A DNA stretch of 64,000 nucleotides from Paenarthrobacter ureafaciens (GTDB lineage: Bacteria > Actinomycetota > Actinomycetes > Actinomycetales > Micrococcaceae): contig NZ_SBHM01000007.1 in assembly GCF_004028095.1 (NCBI RefSeq), positions 3,036,199-3,100,198 of the forward strand. Direction: 5' to 3'. The notes below the pieces were generated by a model, which was not told the origin of the DNA, searched no databases, and saw only the letters and a program-made list of their open reading frames with translations. Below, piece after piece: positions 45,212 through 54,910 of this stretch (positions within the stretch are counted from its first letter, which is position 1; each line of letters opens with the position of its first letter). Position numbers and translations under genes: made by a program.

Positions 45212-45225
45212 ATTCAGAGTAGCTT
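45197..45225 (+). promoter_or_regulatory. Leaderless promoter of the KimA-like gene
   Basis: ATGACA (5 of 6 to the -35 consensus), 17-bp spacer, TAGCTT at 45220-45225, then 6 bases to the GTG at 45232. No ribosome-binding site is present, consistent with a leaderless mRNA. Confidence 0.5.
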
Positions 45226-45231
45226 TGCGGA

Positions 45232-47208
45232 GTGCTGACAATACTGAATGCGGCCAAGCGGGTATTGGTGGGTCGGCCGGTCCGGAATGACCGCTTGTCC
45301 CATACCCTGCTGCCCAAACGCATTGCGCTGCCGGTCTTCGCCTCGGATGCGCTTTCTTCCGTGGCCTACGCGCCGGATGAGATCCTTCTGACCCTCGCCC
45401 TGGCCGGGGTCAGTGCCGTTGCCTTTTCGCCGCTGGTGGGACTCGCCGTCATGGTGGTCTTGCTCACGGTGGTTGCTTCCTACCGGCAGAACGTCCACGC
45501 CTACCCGTCCGGTGGCGGCGATTACGAGATCGCCAATGTGAACCTGGGCAAGTATGCGGGACTCACCGTGGCGTCGGCACTGTTGGTGGACTACGTCCTC
45601 ACGGTTGCCGTGTCCATGTCATCGGCGGCCACTTATCTGACGACTGCCATCCCTTCACTGCACGGCCAGCAGGCCCTCATTGCCAGTGTCGGCGTCGTGG
45701 TCCTTGCCCTGGTGAACCTGCGCGGCGTCAAGGAGGCCGGCAGCGTCTTTGCCGTGCCGACCTACATCTTCATGGCCTCCATCCTGGGCATGACGGTGGT
45801 TGGCATCTTCCAGGCGCTGACCGGGCAGCTGGGCGAGGCTCCCTCAGCCAACTTCACCATTGTTCCGCAGCCCGGATTCGACGAAGGACTGGTGGGCCTC
45901 GCCGGCGCCTTCCTGCTCCTGCGTGCGTTCTCCTCCGGTGCGGCTGCGCTGACCGGCGTCGAGGCCATCAGCAACGGCGTGCCCAACTTCCAGAAGCCAA
46001 AGAGCAAGAACGCAGCCACGACGCTGCTGTTGCTGGGGGCCATCGCAGCAGCCATGCTGGCCGGCATCCTATATTTGGCCAATGCCACCAAGGTGCACAT
46101 CGTCCTGGACCCTGCAACCGAGTTCCTGGTGGACGGCAAGCCCCTCCCTGAGGGATACATCCAGAACCCTGCCATCAGCCAGATCGCACACACGATCTTC
46201 GGCGCCGGGTCGATTCCTTTCTACATTGTGGTTGCAGCCACCGGCATCATCCTGGTGTTTGCCTCCAATACCGCCTTCAACGGCTTTCCGGTCCTCGGTT
46301 CGATCCTCGCCCAGGACGGATACCTCCCCAGACAGCTCCGCACGCGTGGCGACAGGCTGGCGTTCAGCAACGGCGTCCTGGCATTGGCCGCGGGCGCGTT
46401 GGTGCTGATCCTGTCGTTCGATGCCGATGTCACCAAGCTCATCCAGTTGTACATCGTGGGCGTGTTCATCTCGTTCACGGCGAGCCAGCTGGGCATGGTG
46501 CGGCACTGGGGCCGCGAGTTGAAACTCGTCCGGGACAAAGCCCTCCGGCGGAGGATGATCAAATCACGCACCATCAACATGGTGGGCTTCGGCATGACTG
46601 CGCTGGTGCTGGTGATCGTGTTGATCACCAAGTTCGAACAGGGCGCGTGGATCGCCCTCCTGGCCATGTTCATCCTGTTCCTGATCATGTGGAGCATCCG
46701 GGCCCACTATGACAACGTCGCCAAGGAACTGGCCGTCGACGAAGACTCTTCGCCCCGCGCACTGCCCACACGGGTGCACGCAGTCCTGCTGGTCTCCCAT
46801 GTCCGTAAACCGGTGCTTCGTGCGCTTGCCTATGCCCGTGCATCCCGTCCTTCCCGCCTGGACGCCATCACGGTGGACATCAACGCAGAAGAGACTGAGC
46901 ATACGGTCCGGGATTGGGAGAAGCTGGAAATTCCCGTACCCTTGACTGTCCTCGCCAGTCCCTACCGCGAGACGGTAACGCCCATCATGGAATACATCAA
47001 GAACATGCGGAAAGACTCTCCGCGGGACCTGATCGTGGTGTACATCCCCGAATACGTGGTGGGCAAATGGTGGGAACAGCTGGTCCATAACCAAACCGAA
47101 CTGAGAATCAAGACGCGGCTCCACTTCGAACCCGGTGTCATGGTCGCCAGCGTTCCGTGGCAGCTGAAGTCCTCCGAAGAAGCAAAGGCACTGCAGGATA
47201 CCCAATGA
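45232..47208 (+). CDS. APC superfamily permease, KimA-like potassium transporter
   Basis: 658 residues. Twelve membrane helices (about 35-500) and a C-terminal soluble domain of about 145 residues, as in the potassium/proton symporter KimA. The first helix region has LPVFASDALSSVAYAPDEIL, matching the SDALSSVAY signature of KimA-type proteins, and PSGGGDYEIANVNLG is a typical APC loop. Located divergently from two RCK proteins, which supports potassium over amino acids as substrate. As I recall, the equivalent mycobacterial gene (Rv2690c) sits beside ceoB/ceoC too. GTG start with no ribosome-binding site. Confidence 0.83.
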   Translation: MLTILNAAKRVLVGRPVRNDRLSHTLLPKRIALPVFASDALSSVAYAPDEILLTLALAGVSAVAFSPLVGLAVMVVLLTVVASYRQNVHAYPSGGGDYEIANVNLGKYAGLTVASALLVDYVLTVAVSMSSAATYLTTAIPSLHGQQALIASVGVVVLALVNLRGVKEAGSVFAVPTYIFMASILGMTVVGIFQALTGQLGEAPSANFTIVPQPGFDEGLVGLAGAFLLLRAFSSGAAALTGVEAISNGVPNFQKPKSKNAATTLLLLGAIAAAMLAGILYLANATKVHIVLDPATEFLVDGKPLPEGYIQNPAISQIAHTIFGAGSIPFYIVVAATGIILVFASNTAFNGFPVLGSILAQDGYLPRQLRTRGDRLAFSNGVLALAAGALVLILSFDADVTKLIQLYIVGVFISFTASQLGMVRHWGRELKLVRDKALRRRMIKSRTINMVGFGMTALVLVIVLITKFEQGAWIALLAMFILFLIMWSIRAHYDNVAKELAVDEDSSPRALPTRVHAVLLVSHVRKPVLRALAYARASRPSRLDAITVDINAEETEHTVRDWEKLEIPVPLTVLASPYRETVTPIMEYIKNMRKDSPRDLIVVYIPEYVVGKWWEQLVHNQTELRIKTRLHFEPGVMVASVPWQLKSSEEAKALQDTQ

Positions 47209-48569
47209 CCCCCAAGGAAACTTCCACCCGGTCCCACGAAGCGGGCAGCCAGGGCGCTCCAGGCACAGAACTGGTGGTGGACATCGGTCCTATTGCCCAC
47301 GGGGGCCACTTCGTGGCACGGCATGAAGGGCGGGTCATCTTCGTCCGCCACGGAATACCCGGCGAAAAGGCACGTATCCGGCTTACCGACTCCGGTGCGG
47401 AATCGCGCTTCTGGCGTGCCGACGTCGTCGACGTCCTGGAACCTTCACCCGACCGCGTGCCGCACATCTGGAAGAGCGCCGATTCACCCTCCGCCTGGCG
47501 GCGCGGTGGCCCGCCCGTGGGCGGCGCTGAGCTCGGGCACATTGCCTTGGAGCGGCAACGCTCACTTAAGTCCGAGGTTCTCGCCGAACAGTTGAAACGG
47601 TTGGCGGGAGTGGAACTGTCCGTGCCTGTCGAGGCTGTGGGAAACGACGACGACGGCGGCCTCGGCTGGCGTACGCGTGCCGCCTTTGCGGTCACGGACA
47701 ACGGCCGGCTGGGTATGCACGCCCACCGTTCGGACGTTGTGGTTCCGGTGCGGGAGATGCCGCTTGCCCACCCCGGCATCAATCAGCTGCGGTTGTGGGA
47801 GGTGGACCTGACCGGGATCGAGCGCGTGGAAGTCGCCGCGCCTGCCAACGGTTCGAGGCCCCTGGTGCTCTTGGCTCCCCGCGAAGGGACAAGCCCCAAG
47901 CGCCTGCACTCCATAGCGTCCGCCTTGCCGGAGGACGTGTCGGTTGCCGGCTTCGAACCCAACGGACAGGTGGTCCGGCTCCGCGGCAGGACCTGGGTGC
48001 AGGAATCGGCGGCGGGCCACGAATACCGGGTGACGGGGGAGGGGTTCTGGCAAATCCACAAGGATGCACCCGCCACGTTGGTCAATGCGGTCACCGACTA
48101 CCTCTCGGGCGGGGTCTACCTCCAGCCCGGTGCCGTCGTCGCGGACCTCTATGCCGGTGCCGGGCTGTTCACGGCACCCCTCGCTGATGCCGTGGGAATT
48201 ACCGGTTCGGTGCTTTCGGTGGAGGGTTCGCCGGGAACGAGCCGCGACGCGAAGAAGAACCTCCATGGCCAAAGCCAGGTCGAAATCGTGCAGGGGCGCG
48301 TTGAGCGCGTACTCCACCAGCGGCAGAGGAACTTTGATGCCCTCATCCTGGACCCGCCCCGGGCAGGGGCGGGCAAGGCCGTGGTTCGGCAGCTCATGGA
48401 GAGCGGCCCCCGTGCAATTGCCTATGTGTCATGCGATCCGGCATCGTTTGCGCGTGATTTGGGTTACTTCCAGCGGGGTGGCTGGCAGCTGTCGGACCTG
48501 CGGGCGTTCGACCTGTACCCGCACACCCATCACATGGAAACCGTGGGCTTGCTCATCCCCGGAGCATAG
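47205..48569 (+). CDS. TRAM-domain RNA m5U methyltransferase family protein (TrmA/RumA-like)
   Basis: 454 residues. N-terminal TRAM domain (about 18-75, LVVDIGPIAHGGHFVARHEG), then the Rossmann methyltransferase with SAM motif VVADLYAGAGLFTAPL, LILDPPRAGAG and the catalytic cysteine in YVSCDPASFARDL. The cluster cysteines of RumA (after the TRAM domain) are missing: the region reads VPHIWKSADSPSAWRRGGPP. Target RNA not predictable. The ATG at 47205 overlaps the permease stop (ATGA), so the two are coupled. Confidence 0.87.
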   Translation: MTPKETSTRSHEAGSQGAPGTELVVDIGPIAHGGHFVARHEGRVIFVRHGIPGEKARIRLTDSGAESRFWRADVVDVLEPSPDRVPHIWKSADSPSAWRRGGPPVGGAELGHIALERQRSLKSEVLAEQLKRLAGVELSVPVEAVGNDDDGGLGWRTRAAFAVTDNGRLGMHAHRSDVVVPVREMPLAHPGINQLRLWEVDLTGIERVEVAAPANGSRPLVLLAPREGTSPKRLHSIASALPEDVSVAGFEPNGQVVRLRGRTWVQESAAGHEYRVTGEGFWQIHKDAPATLVNAVTDYLSGGVYLQPGAVVADLYAGAGLFTAPLADAVGITGSVLSVEGSPGTSRDAKKNLHGQSQVEIVQGRVERVLHQRQRNFDALILDPPRAGAGKAVVRQLMESGPRAIAYVSCDPASFARDLGYFQRGGWQLSDLRAFDLYPHTHHMETVGLLIPGA

Positions 48570-48600
48570 GTCCGGGGGCAACAGGCCCGCACAGTAGTGG

Positions 48601-48631
48601 GGCAATAGTGATTCGAGCCACTACGATTGCC
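48601..48631 (+). terminator. Possible terminator of the methyltransferase transcript
   Basis: GGCAAT/ATTGCC and AGTG/CACT pair with a three-base bulge, followed by TTTAAGT. Confidence 0.4.
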
Positions 48632-48669
48632 TTTAAGTAGTCCCGCTCCGTTCAGTGCCGCGGTTGGAT

Positions 48670-48687
48670 CCCGGCCTTCGGGCCGGG
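48670..48687. other. UUCG-loop hairpin upstream of acnA
   Basis: CCCGGCC-TTCG-GGCCGGG, a very stable 7-bp stem with a UUCG tetraloop. It could be a second terminator or part of the acnA leader. Confidence 0.5.
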
Positions 48688-48715
48688 GTGATCAAGAGCA
48701 CGTGCCGCGGGACCA

Positions 48716-48733
48716 AGTTAGGGCTGCCTAACT
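48716..48733. promoter_or_regulatory. Inverted repeat, candidate acnA operator
   Basis: AGTTAGG-GCTG-CCTAACT, perfect 7-bp arms, ends 54 bases before the acnA ATG. It shares TTAGG/CCTAA halves with DtxR/IdeR boxes but the spacing differs, so the regulator is open. Confidence 0.5.
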
Positions 48734-48787
48734 GGCCTGCGGCCAACCACGCGACAAAGATGAAACTGTTGCGAGAGGAGTCCTGCC

Positions 48788-51595
48788 ATGAGCACTGTGG
48801 ACAGCTTCGGTTCCAAAGGCGTACTGAATGTAGCCGGCACCGATTATGAAATTTTCCGGTTGAACTCCGTAGAGGGCGCAGACAGCCTTCCGTTCAGCCT
48901 CAAGGTATTGCTTGAAAACCTCCTGCGGACCGAAGATGGCGCCAATATAACGGCTGACCACGTCCGCGCCCTGGCCGGTTGGGACCCCAATGCGGAGCCC
49001 GACACGGAAATCCAGTTCACCCCGGCCCGCGTCATCATGCAGGACTTCACCGGCGTGCCCTGCGTAGTGGACCTTGCCACCATGCGTGAAGCCGTGAAGG
49101 AACTCGGCGGCGACCCCAAGCGCGTCAACCCGCTGGCACCTGCCGAAATGGTCATCGACCACTCCGTCCAGATCGACGCCTTCGGCAACGCCGGCGCGCT
49201 GGAGCGCAACATGGAGATCGAATACCAGCGCAACGGTGAGCGTTACCAGTTCCTGCGCTGGGGACAAACCGCGTTCGACGACTTCAAGGTTGTTCCCCCG
49301 GGAACCGGAATCGTCCACCAGGTCAACATCGAATACCTGGCACGCACCGTCATGACCCGTGAAGTGGACGGCGCGCTCCGCGCTTACCCGGACACCTGCG
49401 TTGGTACCGACTCGCACACCACCATGGTCAACGGCCTGGGCGTGCTGGGTTGGGGCGTCGGCGGCATCGAGGCCGAAGCAGCGATGCTCGGCCAGCCTGT
49501 TTCCATGCTCATCCCGCGCGTCGTTGGCTTCAAGCTCAGCGGCAGCATCCCCGCCGGTGCCACCGCTACCGACGTCGTCCTGACCATCACCGAAATGCTT
49601 CGCAAGCACGGTGTTGTGGGCAAGTTCGTTGAGTTCTACGGTGAAGGCGTAGCCGCCGTGCCGCTGGCCAACCGCGCCACTATCGGCAACATGAGCCCGG
49701 AATTCGGTTCCACCGCAGCCATGTTCCCGATCGACGACGTCACCCTCGACTACCTGCGCCTGACCGGCCGTTCCCAAGAGAACATCGCACTGGTTGAGGC
49801 GTACGCCAAGGAACAGGGCCTCTGGCACGATCCTTCCCGCGAACTCCGCTTCTCCGAGTTCCTGGAACTGGACCTCTCCACCGTGGTTCCCTCCATCTCC
49901 GGACCGAAGCGTCCCCAGGACCGCATCGAGCTCAGCGATGCGAAGGAGCAGTTCCGCAAGGACATCCACAACTACGTCACCATCGAAGACGGCAGCGTGG
50001 ATGAGGCGCTTGACGAGTCCTTCCCGGCCTCGGACGCTCCGTCCTTCACGCACGCGGACTCGCACACCACCGAGACCGCACGCGCCGCCTCCGCGGCCAA
50101 CGGTGCGAACGGCCGCCCGTCGTCGCCCGTCCAGGTAAAGACGGCCGATGGCCGCGAGTTCGAGCTGGACCACGGCGCCGTTTCGATCGCGTCGATCACC
50201 TCCTGCACCAACACGTCCAACCCTTCGGTCATGCTTGCTGCCGCGCTCCTGGCACGCAACGCCGTGGACAAGGGCCTGACGTCCAAGCCGTGGGTCAAGA
50301 CTTCCGTCGCACCCGGCTCCAAGGTCGTCACGGACTACTACGAGAAGTCCGGCCTGACCCCGTACCTGGAGAAGCTCGGCTTCTACATCGTCGGTTACGG
50401 CTGCGCCACCTGCATCGGTAACTCCGGCCCGCTGGAGCCGGAAATCTCCGAGGCCATCCAGGCCAACGACCTCTCCGTTACGGCTGTCCTGTCGGGTAAC
50501 CGCAACTTCGAAGGCCGCATCAACCCTGACGTCAAGATGAACTACTTGGCCTCCCCGCCGCTGGTCATCGCGTACGCCCTGGCCGGCACCATGGACTTCG
50601 ACTTCGAAACCGATGCCCTTGGCACGGACTCCGAAGGCAACGAGGTATTCCTCAAGGACATCTGGCCGAACCCCACCGAGGTGCAGGAAGTCATCGACTC
50701 CTCCATCGACGAGGGCATGTTCGCCAAGGGTTACGAGGGTGTCTTCGAAGGTGACGAGCGCTGGAAGGCCCTCGATACCCCCGCCGGCGATACCTTCGCT
50801 TGGGCAGAGGACTCCACCTATGTGCGGAAGCCCCCGTACTTCGAAGGCATGAAGGCCCAGCCGGACCCCGTCCAGGACATCACTGGCGCCCGCGTCCTGC
50901 TGAAGCTCGGCGATTCGGTCACCACCGACCACATCTCCCCGGCCGGCTCCTTCAAGTCGGACACGCCTGCCGGCCAGTACCTGCTGGCAAACGGCGTGGA
51001 GCGCAAGGACTTCAACTCCTACGGCTCGCGCCGTGGCAACCACGAGGTCATGATCCGCGGTACGTTTGCGAACATCCGCATCAAGAACCAGCTTCTGGAC
51101 GGCGTCGAGGGTGGCTTCACCCGCGACTTCACCCAGGACGGCGGTCCCCAGGCCTACGTTTACGACGCAGCCCAGAACTACCAGGCAGCCGGCACCCCGC
51201 TGGTTGTGCTGGCAGGCAAGGAATACGGTTCCGGTTCGTCCCGTGACTGGGCAGCCAAGGGCACCGCGCTCCTGGGTGTCAAGGCAGTCATCGCCGAAAG
51301 CTACGAGCGTATCCACCGCTCCAACCTGATCGGCATGGGCGTCCTTCCGTTGCAGTTCCCCGCAGGGGAGTCCGCTGCGACCCTCGGCCTGACCGGTACG
51401 GAGACCTTCTCCGTGGAGGGCGTGACCGAACTCAACAACGGCACCACGCCCAAGACGCTGAAGGTCACTGCAACGGCCGAGGACGGATCGTCCAAGTCCT
51501 TCGACGCAGTGCTTCGCATCGATACCCCGGGTGAAGCCGATTACTACCGCAACGGCGGTATCCTGCAGTACGTGCTGCGCCAGATCTCCGCATAA
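48788..51595 (+). CDS. acnA: Aconitate hydratase A
   Basis: 935-residue TCA enzyme converting citrate to isocitrate with a [4Fe-4S] cluster. Ligands C473 ([10 protein letters not shown]) and C539/C542 ([14 protein letters not shown]) keep the 66- and 3-residue spacing of E. coli AcnA. The C-terminal swivel domain has [15 protein letters not shown]. About 40 extra residues lie at roughly 400-445, starting with [17 protein letters not shown], a motif otherwise known from small free-standing bacterial proteins. GAGAGGAG precedes the ATG. Single gene with a strong terminator. It joins lpdA and sucB as TCA-cycle functions in this window. Confidence 0.96.
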   Translation: MSTVDSFGSKGVLNVAGTDYEIFRLNSVEGADSLPFSLKVLLENLLRTEDGANITADHVRALAGWDPNAEPDTEIQFTPARVIMQDFTGVPCVVDLATMREAVKELGGDPKRVNPLAPAEMVIDHSVQIDAFGNAGALERNMEIEYQRNGERYQFLRWGQTAFDDFKVVPPGTGIVHQVNIEYLARTVMTREVDGALRAYPDTCVGTDSHTTMVNGLGVLGWGVGGIEAEAAMLGQPVSMLIPRVVGFKLSGSIPAGATATDVVLTITEMLRKHGVVGKFVEFYGEGVAAVPLANRATIGNMSPEFGSTAAMFPIDDVTLDYLRLTGRSQENIALVEAYAKEQGLWHDPSRELRFSEFLELDLSTVVPSISGPKRPQDRIELSDAKEQFRKDIHNYVTIEDGSVDEALDESFPASDAPSFTHADSHTTETARAASAANGANGRPSSPVQVKTADGREFELDHGAVSIASITSCTNTSNPSVMLAAALLARNAVDKGLTSKPWVKTSVAPGSKVVTDYYEKSGLTPYLEKLGFYIVGYGCATCIGNSGPLEPEISEAIQANDLSVTAVLSGNRNFEGRINPDVKMNYLASPPLVIAYALAGTMDFDFETDALGTDSEGNEVFLKDIWPNPTEVQEVIDSSIDEGMFAKGYEGVFEGDERWKALDTPAGDTFAWAEDSTYVRKPPYFEGMKAQPDPVQDITGARVLLKLGDSVTTDHISPAGSFKSDTPAGQYLLANGVERKDFNSYGSRRGNHEVMIRGTFANIRIKNQLLDGVEGGFTRDFTQDGGPQAYVYDAAQNYQAAGTPLVVLAGKEYGSGSSRDWAAKGTALLGVKAVIAESYERIHRSNLIGMGVLPLQFPAGESAATLGLTGTETFSVEGVTELNNGTTPKTLKVTATAEDGSSKSFDAVLRIDTPGEADYYRNGGILQYVLRQISA

Positions 51596-51627
51596 GGAGT
51601 CGGCCGGCCTACCGCCGAATTACCCGC

Positions 51628-51668
51628 CAGGCAGCCCCTGCTGGTCCTCGACCGGCAGGGGCTGCCTG
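51628..51668 (+). terminator. acnA terminator
   Basis: 14-bp perfect stem (51628-51641 with 51655-51668) followed by CTTTTTATT, a textbook Rho-independent terminator. Confidence 0.92.
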
Positions 51669-51781
51669 CTTTTTATTGCCGGTCCAGCCGCGCACGGATC
51701 ATGGCGGTGGCGTCCATGGGCTTCAAGGGTGCGGGCAACGCGCTAAAGTTAACAAGCACGTCATTCACGTAAGGAGGGCCT

Positions 51782-53755
51782 TTGGGACTCTTGGAAACCA
51801 TCAAGGATCCGCAGGACCTGGCCGGCCTGACCAGCTCCGAATTGGATCAGTTGGCCGGCGAGATCAGGGACTTCCTGATCACCAACGTAGCCGCAACCGG
51901 TGGTCACCTGGGGCCCAACCTTGGCGTTGTGGAACTGACCATGGCCGTGCACCGGACCTTCGAATCCCCACGGGACAGCATCGTCTTTGACACAGGGCAC
52001 CAGTCCTACGTGCACAAACTGCTGACGGGCCGGCAGGATTTCAGCACGCTGCGGCAGCAAGGCGGTCTGTCCGGCTACCCGGACCGTGCCGAGTCCGAGC
52101 ATGACATTGTGGAAAGCTCCCACGCATCCTCGTCCCTGTCATGGGCGGATGGTATTTCCAGGGCCCGGCAGCTGACGGGCGAGGGCGACCGGTTCGTCGT
52201 CGCCGTCGTCGGCGACGGAGCGCTGACGGGCGGCATGACGTGGGAAGCCATCAACAACATCGCTGCCGATAAGCGCCGGCGCGTGGTGATCGTGGTCAAC
52301 GACAACGGACGCTCCTATGCACCCACCGTTGGCGGCCTCGCAGACTACCTTGCCTCGCTGCGCCCCACCATCGATTCCCTCCGCACTGCTCCCGCCTATG
52401 AAGGCATGCTGGACTGGTGGAAGAAACGCCTCCAGAACGGCGGTCCGGTAGGGCAGTTCACGTACAAGAGCCTGCACGCGATGAAGAAGGGCATCAAGGA
52501 CTGGTGGGCGCCCCAGGGCATGTTCGAGGACCTTGGGATGAAGTACATCGGCCCTGTTGACGGCCATAACCTCCAGGCGCTGGAACACGCCCTGAGTACC
52601 GCCAAGGCGTACGGCGGTCCGGTGATCGTCCATGCCATGACGGAGAAGGGCCACGGGTATGCCCCGGCACTGGCCAACGAGGCCGACCAATTCCACGCAG
52701 TGGGGATCATCGACCCGGAGACCGGAGAGTCCACCGAGACCCCCGGCGCGCGCTCATGGACGTCGGTCTTTGCCGAGGAGATCGCGGACATCGCGGACGA
52801 ACGCCAGGACATCGTCGGGATCACGGGGGCCATGTTGATCCCCGTGGGACTGCACAAGTTCGCCGAGCGCCACCCCGAACGCGTCATCGACGTCGGTATC
52901 GCCGAACAGCACGCGCTGACGTCTGCAGCTGGAATGGCCTATGGCGGCCTCCACCCCGTGGTGGCTGTGTACGCCACGTTCCTGAACCGCGCTTTCGACC
53001 AGTTGCTCATGGACGTGGCGCTTCATAAGGCCGGCGTCACGGTGGTCCTTGACCGCGCCGGCGTGACCGGTCCTGACGGGCCCAGCCACCACGGCATGTG
53101 GGACATGGCAATGGTGCAGATCGTCCCGGGCCTGCATCTGGCTGCGCCCCGCGATGCAACCCGGCTCCGCGAAGAACTCAGGGAAGCCGTGGCCATCAAT
53201 GACGCTCCAACGGTGGTGCGCTTCTCCAAGGGCAGCGTCGGCAAGGAGGTCGAAGCGATCGAGCGGCTCAAGGACGGCGTCGACGTCCTGGCGCGCCGTC
53301 CGGAAGGGTCCACGGAAAACGACGTCCTGATCGTCAGCGTGGGAGCCATGTCCGAACTCGCCTTGGACGTGGCCGGCCGCTTGGGTGCCCAAGGCATTAG
53401 CTCCACGGTGGTGGATCCGCGCTGGGTCCTGCCGGTCCGGAAGTCGATCATTGCCCTCGCTGCCCGGCATCGCTTGGTGATCTGCATCGAGGACGGAGTC
53501 CGTGCCGGCGGTGTGGGCTCGCGGATCCGGCAGGAAATGCGTGCTGCTGGAGTGGACACCGCCCTCAACGAAGTCGGGTTGCCGGTGGAGTTCCTCGTCC
53601 ACGGATCCCGCAGCCAAGTGCTGGAGCGCGTCGGCCTGACGGCCCAACAGATAACCCACGACGTCGTTGCCCAGGTTTTGGGCACCAAGGTCCCCTTTGC
53701 GCGGCCCTTGCCAGGCCAGGCCCACCCCACCACCGGCAGCTTGCCCACGTTGTGA
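51782..53755 (+). CDS. dxs: 1-deoxy-D-xylulose-5-phosphate synthase
   Basis: 657 residues. First enzyme of the MEP isoprenoid pathway, joining pyruvate and glyceraldehyde 3-phosphate with thiamine diphosphate. The TPP-binding motif [16 protein letters not shown] lies near 144-159, the pyrimidine-domain segment [17 protein letters not shown] near 430, and the N-terminal [13 protein letters not shown] is conserved. TTG start at 51782, decided by AAGGAGG eight bases upstream. A TAAAGT hexamer at 51744-51749 may be the -10. Heads a coupled group with DUF402 and the next gene. Confidence 0.95.
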   Translation: MGLLETIKDPQDLAGLTSSELDQLAGEIRDFLITNVAATGGHLGPNLGVVELTMAVHRTFESPRDSIVFDTGHQSYVHKLLTGRQDFSTLRQQGGLSGYPDRAESEHDIVESSHASSSLSWADGISRARQLTGEGDRFVVAVVGDGALTGGMTWEAINNIAADKRRRVVIVVNDNGRSYAPTVGGLADYLASLRPTIDSLRTAPAYEGMLDWWKKRLQNGGPVGQFTYKSLHAMKKGIKDWWAPQGMFEDLGMKYIGPVDGHNLQALEHALSTAKAYGGPVIVHAMTEKGHGYAPALANEADQFHAVGIIDPETGESTETPGARSWTSVFAEEIADIADERQDIVGITGAMLIPVGLHKFAERHPERVIDVGIAEQHALTSAAGMAYGGLHPVVAVYATFLNRAFDQLLMDVALHKAGVTVVLDRAGVTGPDGPSHHGMWDMAMVQIVPGLHLAAPRDATRLREELREAVAINDAPTVVRFSKGSVGKEVEAIERLKDGVDVLARRPEGSTENDVLIVSVGAMSELALDVAGRLGAQGISSTVVDPRWVLPVRKSIIALAARHRLVICIEDGVRAGGVGSRIRQEMRAAGVDTALNEVGLPVEFLVHGSRSQVLERVGLTAQQITHDVVAQVLGTKVPFARPLPGQAHPTTGSLPTL

Positions 53756-54321
53756 GCGGGGGACGCGAACCCGGAGTGCTGCAGCCTGGCGACCTGGTGG
53801 TGGCACGGAACAGGAAGTGGGACGGGAGGGCCCACTGGGTAGTACCGGGAAGATACCTCGGCGAGGATATTCACGGATGGTGGATCTTCCAAGGCAAGGG
53901 TGAATTCTGTGCCCGCCCGGGAGCTGCCTTCTACACAGCCTCGGATGCCTTGCTGCTGGTGCCCCGAACAGGGGAGTACGTTGCTACGTTCTACGACGAC
54001 ACGTACCCCGGCGACTTCCGGATCTATGTGGACCTTGCCACCGCCCATGAATGGAAGACCATCCGCCCGGGCGTGACGGAGTTCCACCTGATTGACATGG
54101 ACCTTGACGTGATCAGGTCAAGCGTCCGTGGCGTCTTCGTCGACGATGAGGATGAGTTCGAAGAGCACCGCATACACATGGGCTATCCCGGGGAAACCGT
54201 CTCAGCCATGCGCGCTGAGTGCGCGGTTCTCCTGGCAGCAGTCAGCACCATGGAAGCACCCTTTGATGTTGCCTCACCAGGAAGCGTCAGCGCCGAATGG
54301 TTGACGAAAGGACGGGCATGA
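53752..54321 (+). CDS. DUF402 family protein
   Basis: 189 residues. The core ([40 protein letters not shown], then DMDLDVIR) is the DUF402 beta-barrel, whose better-studied members are nucleoside di-/triphosphatases or ribonuclease-linked metal enzymes; the acidic residues of the D-x-D region are present. GTG start at 53752 overlaps the dxs stop (GTGA), so translation is coupled. Its product could act on a phosphorylated metabolite, but nothing here proves a link to isoprenoids. Confidence 0.82.
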   Translation: MSGGREPGVLQPGDLVVARNRKWDGRAHWVVPGRYLGEDIHGWWIFQGKGEFCARPGAAFYTASDALLLVPRTGEYVATFYDDTYPGDFRIYVDLATAHEWKTIRPGVTEFHLIDMDLDVIRSSVRGVFVDDEDEFEEHRIHMGYPGETVSAMRAECAVLLAAVSTMEAPFDVASPGSVSAEWLTKGRA

Positions 54322-54878
54322 GCGGAATCATCCGCATGTACAAGCGCGATGAGGACGGAGTCCTGCATTTCCGCGAAGCATGGTTCGACGACGAGGACCG
54401 GCACTTTGTGGTCAACCACGGCGTGGTCGGCCACCAAAGCCGGACCGAAGAATCGGAAATCGGGGAGGACACCTCGGTGGACGGACTGATGGCTGCGTTC
54501 GCTGCGCAGTGCGAAGAGGACGGCTACGCGGAGATTCCTCCATCCGAACAGTTCTGGGTGGTGGCGCAGTTCGCGTTGAAGACCAAGGACGGCACCGAAC
54601 GCGACCGCTACTTGGAACGGAACGCCAAAGCTGCACTCACCACGGAGCTCGCCTGGCGGGGCCTCGGGACGGTGGAACGCTCAGAGGTAGGGAACTCGCG
54701 GTTGAACATCTTCTGCCTCTGCCCGGACGTCAATAAGGCTGTCAACGCCATCAAAGTCTGTATCCGCAATGAGGACCTTGATTTCACCAAGCTCAGCATC
54801 GCAGCGGCCCCGCATGGGGAACCGACCGGGTTTAAGTTGAAGCACTCGCCCCGGAAGGGTGCTGGCTTTACGCTCTAA
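54318..54878 (+). CDS. Hypothetical protein, WGR-like start
   Basis: 186 residues, soluble. The first 60 ([20 protein letters not shown], then WFDDEDRHFVVNHGVVGHQ) resemble a strand-rich WGR-like module, and the second half (FWVVAQFALKTKDGTERDRY, RLNIFCLCPDVNKAVNAIKVC) is an alpha/beta domain that I do not recognise. The ATG at 54318 overlaps the DUF402 stop (ATGA) and has AAAGGAC upstream, so it is the third coupled gene of the dxs group. Confidence 0.72.
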   Translation: MSGIIRMYKRDEDGVLHFREAWFDDEDRHFVVNHGVVGHQSRTEESEIGEDTSVDGLMAAFAAQCEEDGYAEIPPSEQFWVVAQFALKTKDGTERDRYLERNAKAALTTELAWRGLGTVERSEVGNSRLNIFCLCPDVNKAVNAIKVCIRNEDLDFTKLSIAAAPHGEPTGFKLKHSPRKGAGFTL

Positions 54879-54910
54879 GTACTAGCGACCGCACCAGGAG
54901 GGACCGTTCC

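Noticed and set aside
45095-45231. c-di-AMP (ydaO-type) riboswitch before the KimA-like gene
   Set aside because: The gap is only 137 bases, the promoter appears to start transcription at the GTG, and no riboswitch-like pairing is visible.
48716-48733. DtxR/IdeR iron box upstream of acnA
   Set aside because: Half-sites are similar, but the consensus 19-bp box has TTAGG and CCTAA nine bases apart, here four; kept only as an unassigned operator.
48728-51316. Open frame of 862 codons antisense to acnA
   Set aside because: Caused by biased third positions of acnA; the translation has no recognisable domain while the other strand is clearly aconitase.
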